From NCBI GenBank assembly GCA_963925605.1, contig CAWURY010000011.1:6608-70607 (forward strand): a DNA stretch of 64,000 bases. Direction: 5' to 3'. The stretch is from Porticoccus sp963925605. GTDB taxonomy: Bacteria; Pseudomonadota; Gammaproteobacteria; Pseudomonadales; Porticoccaceae. Position numbers and translations under genes: made by a program. Positions within the stretch are counted from its first letter, which is position 1. Every line of letters starts with the position of its first letter. The notes beneath the pieces were generated by a model, which ran no database searches, was not told the DNA's origin, and saw nothing but the letters and a program-made list of their open reading frames with translations. Shown here in pieces: positions 1 to 8,063 of this stretch.

Positions 1-10
1 AGGATTACAT

Positions 11-1159
11 ATGCCCAGCTTGCTCCCTGACACAGACCCAGATGGGCTATTAGAGTATTCGGTGGTATTTACTGATCGATCCCTGAATCATATGTCGAAG
101 CTTTTCCAGAAAGTCATGACTGATATCTCGCGCACATTAAAAAATGTGTATAACGCACGATCGGTTGTAGTGGTACCGGGTGGCGGAACATACGGCATGG
201 AAGCAGTAGCTAGGCAGTTTGCTACCAACAAGAAATGCTTAATTATAAGGAATGGTTGGTTTAGTTACCGCTGGAGTCAAATTCTTGAAATGGGTGCAAT
301 TGCCTCTGAAATAATTGTACTGAAGGCAAGGCCTACTGATTCCGAAAAAATTAGCGCCACTACGCAGTTCGCGATGGCTCCAGCCCCTGTAGCAGAGGTT
401 GTTCGTCAAATAAAAGCTACCAAGCCTGCTGTAGTTTTTGCTCCTCATGTGGAGACCTCAGCAGGCATGATTCTTCCTGATAGCTACATATCATCTGTCG
501 CAGAGGCTGTCCACTCAGTAGGAGGGCTGTTTGTCCTTGACTGTATTGCTTCTGGGGCCCTATGGGTCGATATGAAGGAGTGTGGGGTTGATGTTCTAAT
601 TAGTGCGCCTCAAAAAGGATGGAGCGCATCACCTTGTAGTGCGCTTGTGATGCTAAGCGATAACGCCAAAGAAGAGGTCGGAAAAACCACCAGCACCAGC
701 TTTTCCTGTGACCTTCGTAAATGGCTACAAATTATGGAGACTTATGAGAATGGAGGTCATGCTTATCATGCAACCATGCCAACTGATGCATTACTTAAAT
801 TCAATGACGCCATGAAAGAAACAGAAGCCTATGGATTTGAAAAAGTCAGACAAGAGCAACAAGATCTTGGAAATAGAGTTAGAGAGTTGTTGGTATCCCA
901 AGGATTTAAGAGTGTTGCCGCAGAAGGTTTTCAAGCACCAACTGTTATTGTTAGCTATACCGATGATATAGATATCCATAACGGAAAAAAATTCATGACC
1001 GAAGGTGTTCAAATAGCTGCCGGAATTCCTCTGCAATGCGATGAAGGGGAAGATTATCAATCTTTCAGAATCGGCTTATTTGGTTTAGATAAACTACATA
1101 ATATAGAGAGGACTGTGGATCATCTGGCGCTAGCGTTAAAGGGTGTGCTTTGCAGGTAA
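11..1159 (+). CDS. Class V PLP-dependent aminotransferase (alanine-glyoxylate/serine-pyruvate type)
   Basis: This 382-residue protein has the fold-type I layout of the alanine-glyoxylate/serine-pyruvate aminotransferase group. Visible marks are the Gly-rich PLP phosphate loop near residues 56-63 (PGGGTYGM), an Asp in VLDCIASGA near residue 177 that would contact the pyridine nitrogen, and the Schiff-base lysine in SAPQKGW near residue 202. It probably moves an amino group between a small amino acid and an oxo-acid in the cytoplasm. The ATG at 11 follows AGGA at 1-4 with good spacing, so the gene looks complete. The family assignment is firm, but the donor and acceptor cannot be read from sequence. 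It stands alone, convergent with the DUF4399 gene. Confidence 0.85.
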   Translation: MPSLLPDTDPDGLLEYSVVFTDRSLNHMSKLFQKVMTDISRTLKNVYNARSVVVVPGGGTYGMEAVARQFATNKKCLIIRNGWFSYRWSQILEMGAIASEIIVLKARPTDSEKISATTQFAMAPAPVAEVVRQIKATKPAVVFAPHVETSAGMILPDSYISSVAEAVHSVGGLFVLDCIASGALWVDMKECGVDVLISAPQKGWSASPCSALVMLSDNAKEEVGKTTSTSFSCDLRKWLQIMETYENGGHAYHATMPTDALLKFNDAMKETEAYGFEKVRQEQQDLGNRVRELLVSQGFKSVAAEGFQAPTVIVSYTDDIDIHNGKKFMTEGVQIAAGIPLQCDEGEDYQSFRIGLFGLDKLHNIERTVDHLALALKGVLCR

Positions 1160-1207
1160 TGGAGCACAGCCTGACTTTCACGCAGATCTATATCGAATAA
1201 GTATTCT

Positions 1208-1633
1208 TTATTTTATCTCTATTCTGATTTTCTTTGAAATGACTGGTTTTTTATGCGGGATGTGGGAATAATCGCCAAGTATCAACTGCAAGGTATGGTA
1301 TCCAGGAGACAGACTGATGACAGTCTCTGTTTGACCTAAACCAAAATGCCGATGCTTCTCATCGCTAGGTATCGGTATATTAAAATCTGGTAGGATGTCT
1401 ACATCAACTAGCAAATGATGATGCCCCGTGTTGTTAACCTTCACGCCTGCTGGAGCAACACCCATGCCTGAAAGTCCAAACCTAACCCTGACTGGACTAG
1501 CGCTAACGGAACCATCAGCTGGAGATATAATATAAATCTCAGCGCCCGTATCAAGAGATCTATTATCTCCATAAACTGAAACTGAGAGAAAGAAAAAAAT
1601 AAGTGCTAATAGCGAATTTGCGTACTTCATCAT
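1208..1633 (-). CDS. DUF4399 family secreted protein
   Basis: This 141-residue protein starts with a clear signal peptide (hydrophobic run at residues 7-20, likely cleaved after VYG), so it should be exported to the periplasm. The mature part matches the DUF4399 pattern: a His-rich HHHLLVD segment near residue 72, then HRHFGLGQTE and an SPGYHTLQLILGD stretch, with many His residues that could bind a metal. The function of the family is not established. The gene is on the minus strand downstream of bolA, separated from it by about 65 bases, and converges with the aminotransferase. Metal binding is my inference from the histidines only. Confidence 0.75.
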   Translation of the reverse strand: MMKYANSLLALIFFFLSVSVYGDNRSLDTGAEIYIISPADGSVSASPVRVRFGLSGMGVAPAGVKVNNTGHHHLLVDVDILPDFNIPIPSDEKHRHFGLGQTETVISLSPGYHTLQLILGDYSHIPHKKPVISKKIRIEIK

Positions 1634-1698
1634 CCATCTACACCCCAGTAATATAAATTTAACAATCTGAATACTTTTTATAGAAACCTCTAACCTGA

Positions 1699-2004
1699 TC
1701 AGCCGCCACCCATGCAGCTTGGAGAATCTACTGTCTTCTCAATAGACGTCCATTCTTGCGGTGTGTATGTATGTAACGCCAAAGCATGCAAGCCAGACTG
1801 AAATTCATGCGCCAGTAGTGTATAAACTAGTTGATGGCGCTGAACAGCGGATTTTTTGTCGAAATTATCACTTACTATAACAACCTTAAAATGTGTTTCT
1901 GAGTCTATGGGAACAGAATGTTTGTGACTTTCATTCTCTATAGTCAAAAATGAAGGAGTCAAAGACTTTTTTAGTTTACCTTGGATAACCTGATGAAATG
2001 TCAT
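1699..2004 (-). CDS. bolA: BolA family protein
   Basis: The 101-residue product matches E. coli BolA (105 aa) along its length: an N-terminal helix (IQGKLKKSL), the segment SHKHSVP, the core SETHFKVVIVSD, a QRHQLVYTLLAHE helix, and the HALALHTYTPQEW strand-helix ending. BolA proteins partner with monothiol glutaredoxins in handling [2Fe-2S] clusters and also affect morphology and stress responses. The conserved His of the HALALHT motif, a cluster ligand in BolA-Grx complexes, is present. No monothiol glutaredoxin gene is in this window. sohB lies upstream on the same strand, about 90 bases away. Confidence 0.88.
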   Translation of the reverse strand: MTFHQVIQGKLKKSLTPSFLTIENESHKHSVPIDSETHFKVVIVSDNFDKKSAVQRHQLVYTLLAHEFQSGLHALALHTYTPQEWTSIEKTVDSPSCMGGG

Positions 2005-2097
2005 AAAAATTATATTAAACCGAGGTGGTTGTTAATTGATAAATTAAACATAAAATCTAACAAATACGAGTTATAAATTATTTACTAGTATAGAACT

Positions 2098-3123
2098 TTA
2101 AAAGAAGGATTGCTTGGAATAAAGTCTATTCCACCATTTTAACAACAGTCTGTCGGCGCTACCTTCTGCAGCTAAACCCATTTTCTCTGACAAGCTTTTA
2201 TGATGTATATATTTTACTTGATAAATTTCTGTATCAGTCGCCCTATCAACAAGATACTCATCACTAGTCATTATATCGTCAACCAAGCCTTTTAGTCTAG
2301 CATCAGTACCCAGCCACACCTCACCAGTAGCTATATCATTGATATCAACTCCAGATCTATGCTCCGATACAAATTTTTTAAACAACTCATGAGTTTTATC
2401 CAAATTTTCTACAAACTTTGCCCTACCTTCCGTAGTGTTCTCACCAAATATAGTGAGTGTTCGTTTGTATGCTCCGGCCGTATGCAACTCCACATCAATA
2501 TCATGCTTTTTTAACAAACGATTGAAGTTGGGTAGTTGCGCAACCACCCCTATTGACCCAACAAAAGCAAAGGGTGCACAGAATATTTTACTTGCGACAC
2601 AAGCCATCATATATCCGCCACTTGCAGCAACTTTGTCTACACAGACAGTTAAGGGTATAGCTTTTTTCTTAATCCTATGAAGCTGGCTCGACGCAAAACC
2701 ATAGCTATGAACCATTCCTCCTGTGCTTTCAAGCCGAATAACTACCTCATCTTCAGGTGTAGCTTGATTTAATACCGCAGTAATTTCCTCACGAAGATTT
2801 TCGGCTGCAGATGCTTTCATGTCACCATCAAAATCAAGCAAAAAAATTCTTTTCTTGGGGGCTTTTAATTTTTTTGATGCTTTAAGTATATTTTTTTTAT
2901 GTTTTTTGGCATCTTTTTTCTCAGAACTATTGAGTATAGATGCTGCCAAAATGTCGCTAGCTGCATCCATAGATTTATTCAAATGGGTAACCTGTAATTG
3001 ACCTTTATTATTTCGGCGGCCCTTGGATCCCAAGCTCGCCAGGGCAGCCAATAAAACCAATCCGGCTATTACAAAAGTAACTGTTTTTGCCAAAAAAATG
3101 GCGTATTCAGATAAAAAGTCCAA
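2098..3123 (-). CDS. sohB: SohB inner-membrane serine peptidase (S49 family)
   Basis: This 341-residue protein has an N-terminal membrane helix (residues 9-27), a Lys-rich linker, and an S49 (signal peptide peptidase A-like) domain. The nucleophile lies in DKVAASGGYMMA and the general-base Lys in AGAYKRTLTIFGENT; S49 proteases use a Ser/Lys dyad. Length agrees with E. coli SohB (349 aa). The family trims membrane or secreted peptides on the periplasmic side. The reading frame starts with TTG at 3123, preceded by AGGAG about ten bases upstream. It is divergent from nhaB, with about 270 bases between the two starts. Confidence 0.9.
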   Translation of the reverse strand: MDFLSEYAIFLAKTVTFVIAGLVLLAALASLGSKGRRNNKGQLQVTHLNKSMDAASDILAASILNSSEKKDAKKHKKNILKASKKLKAPKKRIFLLDFDGDMKASAAENLREEITAVLNQATPEDEVVIRLESTGGMVHSYGFASSQLHRIKKKAIPLTVCVDKVAASGGYMMACVASKIFCAPFAFVGSIGVVAQLPNFNRLLKKHDIDVELHTAGAYKRTLTIFGENTTEGRAKFVENLDKTHELFKKFVSEHRSGVDINDIATGEVWLGTDARLKGLVDDIMTSDEYLVDRATDTEIYQVKYIHHKSLSEKMGLAAEGSADRLLLKWWNRLYSKQSFF

Positions 3124-3395
3124 TTCTATTCATCTCCTATGCTTGAATGACGCAAAGCCAAAAAATTTTATTGAGTGTACCACTATGGTGGTAAAAAATT
3201 GCATTAAGTGACATCTAACATAACCATCAGTGCTCAAAATTTAGCAGCTAAAATAAAAAAATATTTACTATCCAGCAAACTGTTTGATAATTCCTACCAA
3301 TGATCGCTATGATGTCAGTCTACAAAAATGCTAATGTAACTATTACGTCAATAACGTCAACAGCTAATCTACAGCAATAAAACTTGGGGAGTTAT

Positions 3396-4904
3396 ATGTC
3401 TCAGTCAACATTACAAGCGTACAGTAAAAATTTCTTAGGAGCCTCGCCGAATTGGTATAAATATACAATTTTAGCCTTTTTGGTTGCAAACCCTATACTT
3501 CTTTTCAGTGCTGGAAGCTTTATCACTGGTTGGTGTTTAATAATAGAATTCATTTTTTGTTTAGCCATGGCATTAAAATGCTATCCACTTCAACCAGGAG
3601 GCTTGCTAGCAATAGAGGCTGTGGCGCTAGGGATGACAAGCCCTGAAACAATTTATCATGAAGCTCATGGTAACTTTGAAGTTATATTGCTGCTTATTTT
3701 CATGGTTGCAGGGATCTATTTTATGCGAGATCTACTACTCTACACATTTACAAAAATTCTCATTAAAATAAAATCTAAAGCATTTTTGTCGCTTCTATTT
3801 TGTTTCGCGGGAGCTTTTTTATCAGCTTTTTTGGATGCACTAACCGTAACTGCTGTGCTCATCAGTGTTGCAATTGGATTCTATTCGGTATATCACAAGG
3901 TGGCCTCTGGGGGAAACCTGCAGCATAACGAGGAGCATGACCACTCCGACGATACAGCATTGCTAAGCCACCACAAGGAAGATCTTGAAACATTTCGTAG
4001 TTTTCTACGCAACTTGATTATGCATGGAGCGGTAGGAACTGCATTGGGTGGTGTAACTACATTGGTGGGAGAACCACAAAATCTACTGATAGCCAATATC
4101 GCTGGCTGGAGTTTTATAGAGTTTTTTATGACGATGGCTCCTGTCACAATGCCCGTCCTAGCTTGTGGTTTGATTACATGTGTTCTTATAGAGAAATTAG
4201 GCTGGTTTGGTTATGGCGTTATACTTCCTAGCACAGTAAGAACTGTGCTAGAAGAATTTGATATCGAAGAATCCAAAAAATTAACTCCGAAGCACAAGGC
4301 CGCATTGATAATCCAGGCCCTAGTTGCGCTGTTTTTAATTGTAGCACTGGCGCTTCACCTAGCACCTGTTGGTCTCATTGGTTTATCAGTTATCGTACTA
4401 CTTACGGCTTTTAATGGTATCGTTGAGGAGCATCGTCTTGGTCATGCTTTCGAGGAAGCTTTACCCTTCACAGCACTGCTTGTGGTGTTTTTTGCTATTG
4501 TTGCTGTCATACACGATCAGCACTTATTTAAACCAATCATAGATGCTGTGCTTGCAATGGAGCCAAGCGTTCAACCTGCAATGTTTTTTGCAGCCAACGG
4601 TATACTCTCTGCAATTAGCGACAATGTCTTTGTGGCAACCGTCTATATTAACGAAGTTAAAGCCGCATTGGATGCCGGAACAATCACTAGAGAACACTTT
4701 GATCTGCTGACAATAGCAATCAATACAGGGACAAATCTTCCTAGCGTCGCAACACCAAATGGTCAGGCTGCATTCTTGTTTTTACTAACATCAGCGCTAG
4801 CGCCCCTTATTAGACTGTCGTACGGGAGAATGGTGATAATGGCCCTACCCTATACCATAGTTCTTTCTACAGCTGGCTGCCTAGCGGTTATTTACCTACT
4901 ATAA
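3396..4904 (+). CDS. nhaB: Na+/H+ antiporter NhaB
   Basis: This polytopic membrane protein of 502 residues is close to E. coli NhaB (513 aa). It has about twelve hydrophobic segments and NhaB-specific stretches such as FLSAFLDALTVTAVL, GGVTTLVGEPQNLLIA and SDNVFVATVYINEVK. It exchanges cytoplasmic Na+ for external H+ and so maintains sodium and pH balance, which fits the Na+-NQR pump encoded nearby. I set the start at the ATG at 3396 because GGGGAG at 3386-3391 sits four bases before it; a TTG at 3384 lies inside that ribosome site and is less likely. A hairpin at 4927-4962 follows the gene. Confidence 0.93.
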   Translation: MSQSTLQAYSKNFLGASPNWYKYTILAFLVANPILLFSAGSFITGWCLIIEFIFCLAMALKCYPLQPGGLLAIEAVALGMTSPETIYHEAHGNFEVILLLIFMVAGIYFMRDLLLYTFTKILIKIKSKAFLSLLFCFAGAFLSAFLDALTVTAVLISVAIGFYSVYHKVASGGNLQHNEEHDHSDDTALLSHHKEDLETFRSFLRNLIMHGAVGTALGGVTTLVGEPQNLLIANIAGWSFIEFFMTMAPVTMPVLACGLITCVLIEKLGWFGYGVILPSTVRTVLEEFDIEESKKLTPKHKAALIIQALVALFLIVALALHLAPVGLIGLSVIVLLTAFNGIVEEHRLGHAFEEALPFTALLVVFFAIVAVIHDQHLFKPIIDAVLAMEPSVQPAMFFAANGILSAISDNVFVATVYINEVKAALDAGTITREHFDLLTIAINTGTNLPSVATPNGQAAFLFLLTSALAPLIRLSYGRMVIMALPYTIVLSTAGCLAVIYLL

Positions 4905-4926
4905 AGAAGAGGAGCTATAACATACT

Positions 4927-4962
4927 AAAAGCTAGAGGTGTCAGATGATATCTCTAGCTTTT
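4927..4962. terminator. Putative bidirectional terminator hairpin between nhaB and dnaQ
   Basis: Two perfect 11-base complementary arms (AAAAGCTAGAG at 4927-4937 and CTCTAGCTTTT at 4952-4962) are separated by a 14-base loop. Because the arms begin with A4 and end with T4, the hairpin gives a short U-tract in both directions. It lies between convergent nhaB and dnaQ, and the right arm and most of the loop are inside the last codons of dnaQ. The role as terminator is inferred. Confidence 0.55.
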
Positions 4963-5666
4963 AACCATAGGCATTTACCGTTACTGGCTTCATCAATTCT
5001 AGATAATTTTTCATTATGAGCCACAAGTTCGGACTCGCTAGCCCGAATAACCTTGAGGGGAAATCGATCAGGATTTAGTCGACGTATATCGTTCTCCACT
5101 ACGCCTTCACGTGCGTTCCCATGGCTACCTAAAACAAAATCAATCTGACCTCCTGTCATTAACAGGTAAACTTCTGCTAATATTTCTGCATCCAGTAACG
5201 CACCGTGGAGTTCTCGCTGCGAATTATCAATAAAGTATCTCTTGCAAAGAGCATCTAGGTTATTTTTTTGCCCGGGGTGGCGTTGACGCGCCATTACTAA
5301 CGTATCGACAACATCGCAAATATTAACAACAGATGTGATTTTTCCTTTTAGCTTGGCTAGCTCATGATCAATAAATCCAACGTCAAATGGTGCATTATGA
5401 ATTATCAATTCAGCGCCGCTAATAAATTCTAAAAACTCATGGCATATCGATGCAAAAGTAGGCTTATCAGCGAGGAAATCAGTTGTTATTCCATGTACAT
5501 TAACAGCACCTTGATCAATTTCTCTTTCAGGATTTATATACTGATGATAGTGGCGACCAGTCATCCTTCTATCAACCAGCTCAACGCAACCAATTTCAAT
5601 AATTCGATGATTTTTGCTTGACTCTAAACCGGTGGTTTCTGTATCCAACACAATCTGTCTTGTCAT
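4941..5666 (-). CDS. dnaQ: DNA polymerase III epsilon subunit (3'-5' proofreading exonuclease)
   Basis: The 241-residue product matches DnaQ (E. coli 243 aa). The exonuclease motifs are in order: Exo I VLDTETTGLE near residue 6, Exo II in the HNAPFDVGFID segment near residue 91, and Exo III HGALLDAEILAEVY near residue 154, providing the acidic metal ligands and the active-site His. The C-terminal part should bind the polymerase alpha subunit. It removes mismatched nucleotides during replication. The order rnhA-dnaQ with a methyltransferase and gloB beside them is typical of gammaproteobacteria, although in E. coli rnhA and dnaQ are divergent while here both read on the minus strand. Confidence 0.95.
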   Translation of the reverse strand: MTRQIVLDTETTGLESSKNHRIIEIGCVELVDRRMTGRHYHQYINPEREIDQGAVNVHGITTDFLADKPTFASICHEFLEFISGAELIIHNAPFDVGFIDHELAKLKGKITSVVNICDVVDTLVMARQRHPGQKNNLDALCKRYFIDNSQRELHGALLDAEILAEVYLLMTGGQIDFVLGSHGNAREGVVENDIRRLNPDRFPLKVIRASESELVAHNEKLSRIDEASNGKCLWLKARDII

Positions 5667-5707
5667 GATGATTATCCTCAGCAGGCTTAAATAGATTAAA
5701 TTTAAAC

Positions 5708-6145
5708 CTAGTTATCCAGCTCGTCTATTCCCTGATTTGCTAGCTGATCTGCCATCTCATTCTCTCGATGACCACTATGTCCTTTAACCCACATCCACTC
5801 AACCTCATGAGAGCTGACTTCTTTTTCAAGGCGCTGCCATAGGTCGACATTTTTAACTGGCTTCTTATTAACCGTCTTCCACCCACGTCTCTTCCAGTTA
5901 TCTATCCAGCTTGTTATTCCTTGGCGTACATATTGAGAATCTGTAGTCAATATGACTCTCGAGGTCTCTTTTAGCGAGGCCAAGGCCTCTATTGCAGCCA
6001 TCAGCTCCATTCTATTATTTGTTGTTAAGCGATCACCTCCATAAATTTTTTTTTCATTATCACCGTATCTTAATAGTGCCCCCCAGCCACCAGGCCCTGG
6101 ATTGCCTCTACATGCGCCATCGGTAAAAATTTCAATTTCCTTCAA
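5708..6145 (-). CDS. rnhA: Ribonuclease HI
   Basis: The 145-residue protein has all four carboxylates of RNase HI: Asp9 in FTDGACRGNPG, Glu47 in NRMELMAAIEAL, Asp69 in LTTDSQYV and Asp133 in ENEMADQLAN. The basic handle (DNWKRRGWKT) is also present. It degrades the RNA strand of RNA-DNA hybrids, for example at R-loops. The start is a TTG at 6145 with AGGAG seven bases upstream; no ATG fits. E. coli RNase HI is about ten residues longer, with the difference at the C terminus. dnaQ follows 41 bases downstream and may be co-transcribed. Confidence 0.95.
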   Translation of the reverse strand: MKEIEIFTDGACRGNPGPGGWGALLRYGDNEKKIYGGDRLTTNNRMELMAAIEALASLKETSRVILTTDSQYVRQGITSWIDNWKRRGWKTVNKKPVKNVDLWQRLEKEVSSHEVEWMWVKGHSGHRENEMADQLANQGIDELDN

Positions 6146-6226
6146 TTATTTTCTCCTAAAGTTTGCTATCAAAAATTATTTTCTCAGAGATGGCAGGCCA
6201 ATTCAGCATCTCATACCGAAAAGCTC

Positions 6227-7021
6227 TCAAGAATCTATTGAGGACTTATTAGCAGAAGACATGGCTGGGATTTTTAAAGATTCCCAACTTGTATTTTCAG
6301 AAAGTATTGCTCGAGAAACATATTTTTTTGCAACAATAATATAGAACGCCCCAAAGAATATTTGATGCTTCTTTGAAGTTCTAGACAAGAATTTATCTGC
6401 ATTCCGGCAGCTAAAAAAACTACAGAAGGGGAAATAACCCCCAGACAGCACTTTAATGGGTTTTATACTTAAAGATTTCAACCAATCTAATACTCGTCCT
6501 TGCCGCAGCCCATGATGATGCCATACTGCATTAGAAGAAAACAGGCGAGCAGGAAATTTTAGCAAGCCAAGTATGCTTACAGGGTTAAAACTTACTATCA
6601 GGATATAACCGGAGGGCTTTAGTACTCTAGATGCCTCTTTTAGCACCTCATGAGGGCAGTGTGAAAACTCTAATGCATGATGAAGAAACACAGTATCAAT
6701 CGTTTCTGATGGCAATGGAAGCGCATCAAAATCTGAAACAGCGCTATTTAAGGCATTTGTGTTTAGCGGGCCAAGTGAAAAACTATGCAGATGGCGTGAC
6801 CTAAAAGACAAATCCAGCTGAGGCGCTATTCCTAGTTGCATTATCCTGTGAGAGCTAACGTCCGGTAAGGCCTTTTTTAGCGCATTTCTTTCTTCCTGAA
6901 GAATATACTGCCCATATTCTGTTGCAAGCCAATTTATGTAATGATCTTGCGATGTAGACAGTGTCGGTATTTTGTTCTTTTTGTCTAAATATTTTTTGGC
7001 TGCCTTTGATATGTTTAGCAT
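6227..7021 (-). CDS. Class I SAM-dependent methyltransferase (YafS-like)
   Basis: This 264-residue protein resembles the methyltransferase that lies between gloB and rnhA in many gammaproteobacteria (YafS in E. coli). The recognisable part is the type 11 methyltransferase core: FDALPLPSETIDTVFLHHALEFSHCPHEVLKEASRVLKPSG-type segments near residues 98-138, and a C-terminal stretch with VLSGGYFPF. The usual Gly-rich SAM loop is degenerate here (MQLGIAPQLDLS). The substrate is unknown. The gene is divergent from gloB, with about 150 AT-rich bases between. I am confident of the fold and of the positional relationship, not of the reaction. Confidence 0.75.
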   Translation of the reverse strand: MLNISKAAKKYLDKKNKIPTLSTSQDHYINWLATEYGQYILQEERNALKKALPDVSSHRIMQLGIAPQLDLSFRSRHLHSFSLGPLNTNALNSAVSDFDALPLPSETIDTVFLHHALEFSHCPHEVLKEASRVLKPSGYILIVSFNPVSILGLLKFPARLFSSNAVWHHHGLRQGRVLDWLKSLSIKPIKVLSGGYFPFCSFFSCRNADKFLSRTSKKHQIFFGAFYIIVAKKYVSRAILSENTSWESLKIPAMSSANKSSIDS

Positions 7022-7172
7022 TTTTAAAATTCTAAAGCCTCTTTATGAGTCTGAATTTATTTGATTTAAAATTACAATAAAGTCTAATTTTTTATTATTA
7101 CTTATAGTCATTTCGTTTAATAGCTTATTATTAAGGCTCTATATAAATCAAAACAATATTAGATCCTTAATT

Positions 7173-7940
7173 ATGTCGCTTCTCATTCATACCATTCACG
7201 CATTCAGAGATAATTATATTTGGCTTCTTCAGCCAGAAGGCACCAAATCTGCTTATGTTGTAGACCCTGGTGATGCAGTCCCGGTGCTAAGGCAACTTGA
7301 TATACTCGAGCTCTCATTGAATGGTATTTTAATTACACATCATCACCCAGATCATGTTGGCGGCACAGACGAGTTACTCAGTCACTACTCAGTGCCAATT
7401 TTCGGGCCAGAAGGAATAAAACAAGTAACCCACGTAGTTCAGGACATGGATACCTTAAATATAGCTAACTACACATTCCAAGTCATAAGCATACCAGGTC
7501 ACACCCTAGATCATATTGCTTACTATTCTGCTGATGCAGCTATATTATTTTGCGGGGATACACTGTTTTCAAATGGGTGTGGTAGGTTATTTGAAGGCAC
7601 TCCAAAACAAATGCTTGCATCTCTTTCCTTGCTGTCATCCCTTCCTCCTGAAACAAAGGTTTATTGTGGGCACGAATACACAGAAGCTAACACACGCTTT
7701 GCCATAACAGTGGAGCCAGGAAATAAATCTTTGCAAAAATATGCAGAAGAAATAAGGCTACTGCGTATACAAAATAAGCCAACAATACCATCAACAATAG
7801 GACTAGAGCTGGCAACTAATCCTTTCTTAAGGGCGGCCGAAGACACAATCCAAGATGCTGCAAAAAAACATAGTAAAAAGACATACCTTTCTACAGAGGA
7901 AACATTCGCAACTATCCGCAAATGGAAAGATAGCTACTAA
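7173..7940 (+). CDS. gloB: Hydroxyacylglutathione hydrolase (glyoxalase II)
   Basis: The 255-residue protein has the metallo-beta-lactamase signature THHHPDHVGG near residues 54-63, further metal ligands in PGHTLDHI and FCGDTLF, and the C-terminal glutathione-binding region with CGHEYTEANTRFA. Length is that of E. coli GloB (251 aa). It hydrolyses S-D-lactoylglutathione to D-lactate and glutathione, finishing detoxification of methylglyoxal in the cytoplasm. It is followed by a perfect 16-bp stem hairpin at 7971-8009 and then by mltD on the same strand, an order also seen in E. coli. Confidence 0.95.
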   Translation: MSLLIHTIHAFRDNYIWLLQPEGTKSAYVVDPGDAVPVLRQLDILELSLNGILITHHHPDHVGGTDELLSHYSVPIFGPEGIKQVTHVVQDMDTLNIANYTFQVISIPGHTLDHIAYYSADAAILFCGDTLFSNGCGRLFEGTPKQMLASLSLLSSLPPETKVYCGHEYTEANTRFAITVEPGNKSLQKYAEEIRLLRIQNKPTIPSTIGLELATNPFLRAAEDTIQDAAKKHSKKTYLSTEETFATIRKWKDSY

Positions 7941-7970
7941 AGGTCGATATTATTTATGGGGGCATAAAGA

Positions 7971-8009
7971 GTCACACCAACATCAAGAATTGATTGATGT
8001 TGGTGTGAC
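7971..8009. repeat. Perfect 16-bp inverted repeat (hairpin) between gloB and mltD
   Basis: The arms GTCACACCAACATCAA (7971-7986) and TTGATGTTGGTGTGAC (7994-8009) are perfectly complementary around a seven-base loop. Such a long exact stem could end the gloB transcript or stabilise its 3' end. No T-run follows on either strand, so it is not a standard intrinsic terminator. I saw no second copy in this window. Confidence 0.75.
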
Positions 8010-8063
8010 AGATATAATCACAAATTATCCGTAATGCCTCTCATTTAAATTTCACAAGTGATA

